IMG/VR virus record: IMGVR_UViG_3300032092_000274
Location: 1 to 23,024 of that record
Direction: 5' to 3' (one strand)
Length of the DNA: 23,024 nucleotides
DNA from: a virus
The notes below the pieces were generated by a model. That model had not been told where the DNA came from. It saw nothing but the letters and a program-made list of their open reading frames with translations, and did not search any database. Shown here piece after piece: positions 14,975 to 22,176 of this stretch; positions within the stretch are counted from its first letter, which is position 1, and the number at the start of each line of letters is the position of its first letter. The translations under genes were made by a program, and so were the position numbers.

Positions 14975-17446
14975 TTATACCGGCAAATATCGAAAACCTA
15001 ATGCATCATTCCATTCGGCATTTAATGGGTCGGCGCCATCCGCGTCTTTATTGAAATACTGCAATTCAACAATGTAAACACCAAAAGCATTTGCGCTGTT
15101 GTAGTTTGTTGCGGTAACAGTTATATACCCGCCCAGGCTTGCACTACCGTTTGCAAATCCAACCGTAACCGTTGAGGCCGTGCCTAAACTTCTTGGTGTA
15201 CCTTCATTTGCAGATGCCAGCATGGTGGTTACTGTTCCCGAACCATTGACAGATATTGATGCGGTCACAATACCATGCGTTTCATCCCTTGTTGCTGGGT
15301 TGGTGTCGGTTGTGTCAGCAATAACTGAATAACTAATACGCACCAAACCGTTATAAAACAATGGCACTCTGGCAATGCTGTTGACACCAGTTTGATCGCC
15401 AGCCAATCGTTTTGTGATGACCGCATACCCAGCCATTCGCAATGACTTGGTAATCATCATAATTTGCGTTGACGTTACATCTTGCACATTCTTAGATGTT
15501 GTCGCATAAAAACGATCATTATTAACAAGTTTTTTATTGGTGCTTAATGTGGTTTGTGGCGCTATTGGCGCTTGTGTGGTTGAATCAACTGAAATGCAAG
15601 AAATGTACTGATGTTGGTCAATGTTTGACCCAGTATCAGTAAAGTTTGCGGCACGACAACCATTAAAAATTACAAGTCCATTTGTGCCGTTTTGTGTGTT
15701 AATGTTTCCATCAATATTTAACGTACTCCATACGCTAATTCCCGCCAAAGTTGTTAACTTTGGAAAAATTCCAGCACCAGTATTGCCCCAAAAATCTCGA
15801 ATGCAAACGTTTCTTTGAACATCGGGCGATGCAAACTGTCCGGTTCTCCACAAAACATGATTGTTTGTTGGTGGAACGCCAGTTCGATCAAATTTACCTG
15901 ACAGGTAAAACCCCTCTAAAACATGACCCCGACCCGTATTGTCTGCGCCGCCGCTACCATTGTATTTATCAAACGTAAACGTATGGCCCCAAGGCGCTGC
16001 CGCTGGACACACAGTATCCATGTGAACATAAATTTCGCAATGCGTTGCTGGCGTTGTGTCTGTCCATGTCAATGAAATAACAGGCGCTGCGCTTTGGCAA
16101 GAGGTAGATTCTGTGTCAACGTAATTGACATGAATATCACTTAGACCAAACCCTTCAGCCGCCGACAATATAGATGTGACTTGTTGATTTACGCTGTTAA
16201 CATTCAAAACGTTGTTGTTAACGCCATAAATTATGAAATTTCGACCGCAAGTGTTTGCGTTAATGTTTAAATTAACATTATTACCCGAAAATTGTGCGTT
16301 GTATGGATAATAACAATTGCTAACGTTTAGCGTTCCACAAATTAAAGATGCCGAATAACTTGCAGGGTCAGTTGACAATTTTACAGGGACAATACATTGC
16401 AAACCACCAGTTTGATTGATGTTAAACAAGAAATTACTGCCGCCTTGGTTAATCTGAACGCCTACCAAGCCTCGTAAATTGGTTGATGCCAAAGTTACCG
16501 ACAATTGTGTTTCAATCGTTGCAGACAATTTAACGTTGTTGCAATTGATAAAGTTAAACAAAACTGCGCTATCGCTTCCCGTGTAAGTTTGGGAATCTTG
16601 AATAACGCAATTTCCAAAATCTAAATCAATGTTGTCTACGTTGGTCAATACCAGCAATTCACCACCAATTGCGGGGGTTAGCAAATAGGTGTCCCCGTTG
16701 TCGCCAGTAAGTTTGCCGCCCCCCAAAGATTGAAGTTCTGCAAATGCATTTACAAAAGCCGCGGTGTCATCCGCTACACCATCGCCAACAGCGCCAAAAT
16801 CTTTGACGCTAATATATTCTGAAAGTTTGTCACCCACATTGGTTGCAACACTATCAACAAATGGCGGCGTATAAGAAATTTGGAATGCATCACCGTATGA
16901 AGATGCATTAACCGCCGCGGTGGTAAATTTAACCGATGCGCCAACATGAAGGCCCGATACAAACGTCACCACCGTGCTGCTGGTTTCAACGTAAGCATAT
17001 TGGGCGCCTGGGCCATATTGGTTCACACCATCCACAAAAACAGACAAACTGTTTGTGCCTGGCTGATATTGCATGGTCGTCAACGTAAACACGGTTTGGC
17101 CAGCGGTGGCCGTTTGGATTTCCTGGCTGCTTGTGTAATTTACAAAGTTTGAATTGATGCCCACAATGTTGTCGTAAGTAGCCAACAATGCGTTGTTTGC
17201 GTCTTTCAAAACAAACTTGTATGAAATGCCATCAGTCAACCAAATTTCACCGGAAGGAACGCGGCCAGCCGAATCCAAAACAATTGGATTGCTGTGTGCA
17301 ATTGTGCCGCCGGAAGTGGTGTAAGTGGCCACCGGCGTATTGGTTCCGGCCAGGTAGGTATAAATCAAACCACCAGCCAGGGGAACGCCGTCGTTTGTGA
17401 AAAATTGGGCAGCAACGCCGCCAACGGGTGATAAGTTAACCGCCAT
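14975..17446 (-). CDS. tailspike with P22-type head-binding domain and beta-helix
   Basis: The protein has 823 residues; ATG 17446 follows AAGGGATAAAAA. Residues 1-100 resemble the head-binding module of podovirus spikes (NLSPVGGVAAQFFTNDGVPL, then SNPIVLDSAGRVPSGEIWLTDG). A linker domain (about 105-180) follows, then the pectate-lyase-superfamily entry motif SVKDFGAVGDGVADDTAAF (213-231) and a long right-handed beta-helix. The C-terminal domain (about 650-823) is beta-rich. The head-binding module should fix this spike to the gp4/gp10 complex, making it the primary depolymerase or receptor-binding protein. The helix region is markedly AT-rich while the head-binding part is not, suggesting a transferred receptor domain. 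Confidence 0.87.
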   Translation of the reverse strand: MAVNLSPVGGVAAQFFTNDGVPLAGGLIYTYLAGTNTPVATYTTSGGTIAHSNPIVLDSAGRVPSGEIWLTDGISYKFVLKDANNALLATYDNIVGINSNFVNYTSSQEIQTATAGQTVFTLTTMQYQPGTNSLSVFVDGVNQYGPGAQYAYVETSSTVVTFVSGLHVGASVKFTTAAVNASSYGDAFQISYTPPFVDSVATNVGDKLSEYISVKDFGAVGDGVADDTAAFVNAFAELQSLGGGKLTGDNGDTYLLTPAIGGELLVLTNVDNIDLDFGNCVIQDSQTYTGSDSAVLFNFINCNNVKLSATIETQLSVTLASTNLRGLVGVQINQGGSNFLFNINQTGGLQCIVPVKLSTDPASYSASLICGTLNVSNCYYPYNAQFSGNNVNLNINANTCGRNFIIYGVNNNVLNVNSVNQQVTSILSAAEGFGLSDIHVNYVDTESTSCQSAAPVISLTWTDTTPATHCEIYVHMDTVCPAAAPWGHTFTFDKYNGSGGADNTGRGHVLEGFYLSGKFDRTGVPPTNNHVLWRTGQFASPDVQRNVCIRDFWGNTGAGIFPKLTTLAGISVWSTLNIDGNINTQNGTNGLVIFNGCRAANFTDTGSNIDQHQYISCISVDSTTQAPIAPQTTLSTNKKLVNNDRFYATTSKNVQDVTSTQIMMITKSLRMAGYAVITKRLAGDQTGVNSIARVPLFYNGLVRISYSVIADTTDTNPATRDETHGIVTASISVNGSGTVTTMLASANEGTPRSLGTASTVTVGFANGSASLGGYITVTATNYNSANAFGVYIVELQYFNKDADGADPLNAEWNDALGFRYLPV

Positions 17447-17449
17447 TTT

Positions 17450-17773
17450 TTATCCCTTCAAATCCGGTGTGAACGTTTGGGGCGCCCAGGGCAGCGGTGT
17501 GACGCGCTGCGCTTTTAACGCGGCCAATTGTTCGTTCAGGCGCTTTTCAATCATGTTGGCGCCCTCTTGCATTGTTTCGGCCTGAACCCAGGCCACGATC
17601 ATGTCTTCGGTCACATCCGCAAATGGGACATTCAGTTTTGGTTCTTGAAACGTCCAAAAACCTTCCGTTTCAACAACCAAATCCTTGTCGCTGACGGTTG
17701 CAAAGTATTTTGCCCTGGTAATCAGTTCGCCATCGGGTGAATCAATGCCCAGGATTTTCCATTTTGTTGTCAT
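17450..17773 (-). CDS. DUF7936-like protein in the fibre cassette
   Basis: The protein has 107 residues; its start shares a base with the fibre stop (TAATG). The beta-rich N-terminus (KWKILGIDSPDGELITRAKY) is followed by the segment VTEDMIVAWVQAETMQEGAN and a C-terminus ending in VTPLPW and nearby prolines. This matches a small family (DUF7936 as I recall it) found beside tail genes of many podoviruses. The role is unknown; chaperone or minor tail component are possibilities. Its position between two receptor-binding genes favours a fibre-linked role. Confidence 0.7.
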   Translation of the reverse strand: MTTKWKILGIDSPDGELITRAKYFATVSDKDLVVETEGFWTFQEPKLNVPFADVTEDMIVAWVQAETMQEGANMIEKRLNEQLAALKAQRVTPLPWAPQTFTPDLKG

Positions 17774-19974
17774 TAAAAGTTGCCCCCGCCAGTTCCACCG
17801 GTCACGGTCAAAACGCCCGATGATGGATTAAATTTCAGTTTAGTCGAAGACACCTTCATCGGCAAGTTGCCGGTTGTACTGGTTACCCAGGACAAATACA
17901 TATCCGCGGCCGTGGTGGTGTCGTCCGTGATGCCGACATTCGTTGCGTTTGTTGCGTTTGTTGCACTTCCGGCGCTGCCGTCGATGTTCACGCCGGTCAA
18001 TGATTGGCTGGCGCTGCCGCGGTTCAATGCAATGGCCGTCGTGCCGATGTAAACCGTCGAATTTCCCAGGACGCCCGAAGGAATCGTGCCGGACAGTTGG
18101 CCAGCGGAAAGGCTGGTCAAGTTTGCGCCCGAACCCGTGAATCCGGTGGCCGTGAATTCGCCCGTTGAAGGGTTAAATTGCAGCCTGGTGGACGAAACGT
18201 ATTCGGTGGCCAGGTTGCCGGTTGTTTGGCTGGCAAACAGCGGATAACGCACCGCGTTGGTGGTCGTGTCGTCGGTGACGGTCGCGTAAGCGGTGGGCGT
18301 TTCCCATGTTGGCGTACCCGAACCAGCGGAAGTTAAAACTTTTCCAAGTGTTCCGGTTGAACCGTTGACGGTCAAGGCGCCGGTGAACGACAGCGTTGTG
18401 AAATAACCCGCGGCCGCCGTGGTGGCGCCAATCGACATATTGTTGATCGTGCCAAGGTTGGTCGGGGCAATCTCAATTGCACCCGTTCCTGTTGGCTTCA
18501 TGTGAACGTGGCCGGTTCCCGTGGGGCTTATGTCAATTTGCGCGTTTGCACCGTTGATGTTTGTGGAAACATCCAAAGTCAAATTATTACCACCGCCAGC
18601 GCCCCATTGCAATTGGGCCGTGCCGCCTGAATTACGCAATGCACCACCAGCACTTGTGGCAGCGTCAAAATAAGGGCCAACAAACTTTGTTGTGGCCGTG
18701 ATTGTTGTGCCTCTGACTGTGTTTGCAGTCGTTCCACCAATTGCTGGTGGCGCCGACAAATCCAACGTGCCGCCCAAAGTCAAATTGCCCGTGCTGGTGA
18801 CAGTACCCGACAAACTGATTCCGGACACCGTACCCGTGCCGCTGACCGACGTTACCGTGCCAACCGTAGGCGTTGCCCAGGTCGGAACACCGGCGGCCAA
18901 GGTCAACACCTGGCCATTGGCCCCAACAGCCAGGAAAGAAGTGGCGCCAGCGCCCGTTTGGTATGGAACCGAACCCAATGCACCACCAGCCAAATTTGTG
19001 GCCGTGGTGGCCGTTGTAGCCGTCCCCGCGTTGCCGGAAATCGAACCGGTGATCGTGTTGGTCACGGTCAAGTCGGTCAAAGTCCCTAGGCCGGTGATTC
19101 CGCTGTAAGAACCCGACAACCTGGCGCTGTCAAATGTTCCGCTGGTGACTTGGCTTGCAGCAATGGCAATGCTGGCATTGGCCGCCAAAGTCAATTGGCC
19201 CTGGGCGTTCACGGTGAACGTGGCCACCTGGGAAGCCGAACCGTAAGCAGCCGCGGTCACCGCGGTGTTGGTGATGCTGAATGTGTTGCCGGTCAGGGTT
19301 AACCCTGTTCCAGCCAAATACGAACCGGCGCCCGAAAACTGCGACCAAGTGATTGGCGTCACGTCAATTGTGCCGCCTTGGTTGGATGTGCAAACCCAAC
19401 CGGTATCACTTAGGGTTGTTCCTGATTCCACAAACGTGAACGCGCTTGGCACTTCGGCCCAGGTGTTCATGTCGGCGCTGCGCGTCCATCCGCTGGCGCT
19501 GGCCACATAAATGCCGTTGGCGGCCTGGTTGGTTTGGCTTTTGACCAGGATGCGGTCGCCCGCGGTCAGCGTGGCAACCCAATCACCACCAGCCTGGACA
19601 GCCAGGCCGGACAATGTAATGTTGTTTGTGGTCGCGTAAACGCACGACGCTTTCACGTCCAAGCCCTGGGCAATGGAATCGACGTAAGCCTTATTTGCAA
19701 TGTCGGTGTCGGCCGACGGGCTGGTGGCCACCTGGCCGGTAACGGCATAAATGCTGGTGAAATACGCCGCTGCTGGCGCGGTTCCACCGATCACGGACGA
19801 ATCAATCGTGCTATTGGTGATTGTCAAACCCGATTGAATCGGATCAATGGGCGGGAAAAACAAAGTTCCCGCGGGGCCAACAAACGCAATTAAGTCAAAC
19901 GTCGGTTCAGGTTGAAAAAGCCCCTGAACCGGTTTGATGTTCGTCGTGTTCGTAACAGCGGCGCTGTTCGACAT
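17773..19974 (-). CDS. long repeat-containing tail fibre
   Basis: The protein has 733 residues; ATG 19974 follows AAGGGGGCGCC. The N-terminal 75 residues (TNIKPVQGLFQPEP, then IGGTAPAAAYFTS) resemble the 94-aa needle-position protein and may be the virion anchor. Residues about 92-220 are a widespread fibre domain (ANKAYVDSIAQGLDVKAS, GDRILVKSQTNQAANGIYVA, DTGWVCTSNQGGT). Beyond this are Gly/Thr/Ser-rich triple-strand repeats, a second IGATTAAAGYFTTL motif at about 511-528, and two TDDTTT repeat units ending in GGTGGGNF. The fibre is the first gene of the fibre cassette and probably a long trimeric receptor-binding or adaptor fibre. No catalytic motif was seen. Confidence 0.85.
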   Translation of the reverse strand: MSNSAAVTNTTNIKPVQGLFQPEPTFDLIAFVGPAGTLFFPPIDPIQSGLTITNSTIDSSVIGGTAPAAAYFTSIYAVTGQVATSPSADTDIANKAYVDSIAQGLDVKASCVYATTNNITLSGLAVQAGGDWVATLTAGDRILVKSQTNQAANGIYVASASGWTRSADMNTWAEVPSAFTFVESGTTLSDTGWVCTSNQGGTIDVTPITWSQFSGAGSYLAGTGLTLTGNTFSITNTAVTAAAYGSASQVATFTVNAQGQLTLAANASIAIAASQVTSGTFDSARLSGSYSGITGLGTLTDLTVTNTITGSISGNAGTATTATTATNLAGGALGSVPYQTGAGATSFLAVGANGQVLTLAAGVPTWATPTVGTVTSVSGTGTVSGISLSGTVTSTGNLTLGGTLDLSAPPAIGGTTANTVRGTTITATTKFVGPYFDAATSAGGALRNSGGTAQLQWGAGGGNNLTLDVSTNINGANAQIDISPTGTGHVHMKPTGTGAIEIAPTNLGTINNMSIGATTAAAGYFTTLSFTGALTVNGSTGTLGKVLTSAGSGTPTWETPTAYATVTDDTTTNAVRYPLFASQTTGNLATEYVSSTRLQFNPSTGEFTATGFTGSGANLTSLSAGQLSGTIPSGVLGNSTVYIGTTAIALNRGSASQSLTGVNIDGSAGSATNATNATNVGITDDTTTAADMYLSWVTSTTGNLPMKVSSTKLKFNPSSGVLTVTGGTGGGNF
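17776..18279 (-). repeat. two-copy TDDTTT fibre repeat
   Basis: The protein repeat TDDTTT...TTGNL...SST.L.FNPS.G..T.TG occurs at 18142-18279 (residues 566-611) and at 17776-17931 (residues 682-733). The copies are diverged, so the duplication is old. A linker with NATNATN separates them and corresponds to a tandem GTTGCGTTT at DNA level near 17941-17960. Confidence 0.7.
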
Positions 19975-19983
19975 GGCGCCCCC

Positions 19984-20325
19984 TTAATCTGCTTGGCAGG
20001 GGGTAATGTAAAGTGTGTTTGTGCCGCTGCTAATCCCTTTGATGTAGAACGGGCCTTTGGGGGCTGCGATCACAATGGGAAAATTCATGCCGCCAGGTAA
20101 CACGAAGGAACCGGAATTGCCGGTGCTGGCAATTGTCGGCGTCACCAGGTTGGCCGATTCGGGCGCCATCGTGACGGCCGCTTTATCGCTTCCGGTGTTC
20201 AAAAGAATTACGTAATTCGTTTGATCGTTGGTCGAAGGCGTAATCAGCAAAGCCGCTGACGCCGATGAAGTTAAATCAAGCGCATAAGTTGGCCCGCTTG
20301 GCCGGATGGCTTCAAGATTTACCAT
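19984..20325 (-). CDS. small beta-rich protein, candidate head decoration
   Basis: The protein has 113 residues; ATG 20325 follows AAAGGGTTAAAA. It is uncharged and beta-rich, with TNYVILLNTGSDKAAVTM, GSFVLPGGMNFPIVIAAP and GPFYIKGI segments. It resembles small proteins near podovirus capsid genes, some of which decorate the head. It is the first gene after the terminator-promoter junction, so it would be transcribed with the fibres, not with the coat. The function is not proven. Confidence 0.68.
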   Translation of the reverse strand: MVNLEAIRPSGPTYALDLTSSASAALLITPSTNDQTNYVILLNTGSDKAAVTMAPESANLVTPTIASTGNSGSFVLPGGMNFPIVIAAPKGPFYIKGISSGTNTLYITPCQAD

Positions 20326-20351
20326 TTTTAACCCTTTCCCGTGTTTTCAAA

Positions 20352-20357
20352 ATTATA
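20352..20357 (-). promoter_or_regulatory. candidate promoter -10 (TATAAT) for the fibre/tail operon
   Basis: A perfect TATAAT on the minus strand lies directly downstream of an intrinsic terminator and about 26 bases before the ATG at 20325, leaving a short leader with AAAGGG. The -35 region is weak (TGGCTT at 18-base spacing or GGCTTT at 17) and overlaps the terminator stem. A phage-modified or activator-dependent promoter is possible. Confidence 0.5.
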
Positions 20358-20370
20358 GTGCTTACCATAG

Positions 20371-20398
20371 AAAAAAAGCCACCCTTTTTGGGGGCGGC
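20371..20398 (-). terminator. rho-independent terminator after the capsid block
   Basis: On the minus strand GCCGCCC pairs with GGGTGGC (one G-U pair, 7 bp, loop CCAAAAA), followed by seven Ts (20371-20377). On the plus strand the stem has an A-C mismatch, so the minus orientation is the functional one. It sits 20-50 bases after the stop of the 140-aa gene and ends the capsid transcript. Confidence 0.8.
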
Positions 20399-20419
20399 CC
20401 TTTTTCATTTCATGCCCGA

Positions 20420-20842
20420 TTAAGGCAAGAACGTCAGGTCGTAACCGTAAATAAACACATCGGCGGTGGCCGCTGCGCCCTGGGCGGTTGTGTTTCGAAT
20501 ATACAAGGGTGTGCCTGTAATCGAATCGGTTGAAGTTGCTGCGGTCACAACAACTTTGGCGCTGGTGCTGTTGCCGGTCAACGCGTAGGCCGACTTGACA
20601 GCCGTGCCGGTGGCGCCTGGGCCGGTGTAAACAGCAAGTTGCGCGGTTGTCAGGTCAACGCTTGCGTTGGCGACAATGATGCTTTGAACGCTAACGTCAC
20701 CAGCCACCAGGATGGGGGCAATGGTATCGGCGACAGAATTCAAGTTAACACCTTGGGCCGACGCAATCAGGCGCAAAGCCTGGTTGGTTGCCAAATTGGT
20801 TGGGGTGTTCGTTTGGGTTGATGCTGGCCCTGGATTGCTCAT
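20420..20842 (-). CDS. small alanine/threonine-rich protein downstream of coat
   Basis: The protein has 140 residues; ATG 20842 follows GGAGAAAATATT. It opens NPGPASTQTNTPTNLATNQA, then reads IAPILVAGDVSVQSIIVANA, with many short beta strands and few charges. It ends YGYDLTFLP. It lies immediately after the coat gene and before the terminator, so it is expressed with coat and scaffold. A head-decoration or minor capsid role is inferred from place and composition only; no domain is recognised. Confidence 0.7.
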   Translation of the reverse strand: MSNPGPASTQTNTPTNLATNQALRLIASAQGVNLNSVADTIAPILVAGDVSVQSIIVANASVDLTTAQLAVYTGPGATGTAVKSAYALTGNSTSAKVVVTAATSTDSITGTPLYIRNTTAQGAAATADVFIYGYDLTFLP

Positions 20843-20871
20843 AATATTTTCTCCAAATTAAGTTTAATGAA

Positions 20872-20889
20872 GGGCGGCCGAAGCCGCCC
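20872..20889 (-). other. UUCG-tetraloop hairpin after the coat gene
   Basis: GGGCGGC and GCCGCCC form a perfect 7-bp stem closed by TTCG on the minus strand, starting 8 bases after the coat stop. What follows is TTCATTAAAC, a poor U-tract. It may act as a partial terminator or as an mRNA 3'-end stabiliser that favours coat expression over the next gene. Confidence 0.6.
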
Positions 20890-20897
20890 CCGTTTCT

Positions 20898-22145
20898 TTA
20901 GGCTGCAACGCGGCAACCAAGTTCGGGATACAAAGGCGCCCAACCGTACAGTACGTCCAAACGTGTCGGAATACTGTCATTGTTTATCGTATATTGCCTC
21001 ACCACACGGATGGAAAGTCCCAGGTCTTTGTCGGACGCACGGCCCGCAAAGTGAACCCCGTCGGGCAATTCGAGATCGGCCGTGGCCAGCGTCGCAAAAT
21101 TCTTGTGGAATACCAAGTTTTGCGGGCTGACTGTGCCGGTATTGTTGAATGGCGTCACAACAGCGGTTCCGCTGGTGGTCTGCACAACAACGTTTTGGAA
21201 TTGGCCGCCGGTGATGATCGCGGGCGATACAGTCACGGCCGTGCCGCCACCAGTTGCCACGGCGGTGGTTGCTTGCACAACAAAGTTGCGAAGTTTGCCG
21301 GAACCGTAGGCAGCGCGGTTTTGGGGGTTGACAGCAAACACGCCAGCGATTTGGATTACGTCGCCCTGGTTCAAGGTCAATCCGGCCGATGCAACAAGTT
21401 GCAAAGTACCAAATTGCGCCCAACCGGTGGCAATGCCAAACGAAGTGGTGTTGGTGGCCACGGACAAAGTTTTGCCGCTGTAAGAACCAAAGGTTTGGTT
21501 CACAACGTTTTGATCCATGTACCAGTTCATACCAGCGGAATCGCGGCCCATCATGCCTTTGGTGTATTGCTTGCCGATCACGTCGGAAGGAACAAACAAA
21601 CCTTTCAGGCTGTCAACGATGGTTGCGGAAGTAAAAGGTTCCACCACGCATGAACGGCGGCCGTCGCGGGGTGCGCCTTCGCTGTCCAGGTATGCACCGG
21701 CAGTCAGGTATGTAATCAAGCCAGTTGGGGGCGTACCAGCGGTTCCAACGATGTTGGCCACATTGTTTTTCGCCATTGTCAGGCCGTCCAAGTCCATTTT
21801 GTTGGCGATGGCGGCAACAGCGGGTTTCAACACGCGGTCGCTGAACATATCCAATGACAACGCCAAATCTTGGGTCGTAAATTGGGTGTCGACGTGAAAC
21901 TGAGTACTTAAGGTTACAGGTACGGATGTTTCGTTGAAGTCTTCAACGTTCAGCGCGGGGCCAGTAGTACCGATGAAACGGCCAGGACGACGGACGTTCA
22001 AAGTGTTACCGATTTTGGCGCCGGTGACAGCAAATTGGTCGTCGTATTCGCGGGTGACGTTATTTGTAAACGTCAATTCGTTTTCTAAAACCATCAATGC
22101 TTCATTGGTGATTTTCGAAATCGTCAGTAAATTATTTCCAGACAT
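20898..22145 (-). CDS. P22-type major coat protein
   Basis: The protein has 415 residues; P22 gp5 has 430. The N-terminus matches the P22 coat family closely (TISKITNEALMVLENELTF, EYDDQFAVTGAKIGNTLNVR, then SVPVTLSTQFHVDTQFTTQDL and LKPAVAAIANKMDLDG). The C-terminal part (DLGLSIRVVRQYTINND, then LDVLYGWAPLYPELG) is also typical. The fold is HK97-like with a telokin-type insertion in the family. ATG 22145 follows TTAGGAAAACAAA. It assembles the icosahedral shell on the scaffold encoded just upstream. A UUCG hairpin follows its stop. Confidence 0.95.
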   Translation of the reverse strand: MSGNNLLTISKITNEALMVLENELTFTNNVTREYDDQFAVTGAKIGNTLNVRRPGRFIGTTGPALNVEDFNETSVPVTLSTQFHVDTQFTTQDLALSLDMFSDRVLKPAVAAIANKMDLDGLTMAKNNVANIVGTAGTPPTGLITYLTAGAYLDSEGAPRDGRRSCVVEPFTSATIVDSLKGLFVPSDVIGKQYTKGMMGRDSAGMNWYMDQNVVNQTFGSYSGKTLSVATNTTSFGIATGWAQFGTLQLVASAGLTLNQGDVIQIAGVFAVNPQNRAAYGSGKLRNFVVQATTAVATGGGTAVTVSPAIITGGQFQNVVVQTTSGTAVVTPFNNTGTVSPQNLVFHKNFATLATADLELPDGVHFAGRASDKDLGLSIRVVRQYTINNDSIPTRLDVLYGWAPLYPELGCRVAA

Positions 22146-22176
22146 TTTGTTTTCCTAATTGAAAAGGGTTTAATTG

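Noticed and set aside
20994-21653. 219-codon plus-strand frame inside the coat gene
   Set aside because: It is antisense to the clearly conserved P22-type coat protein.
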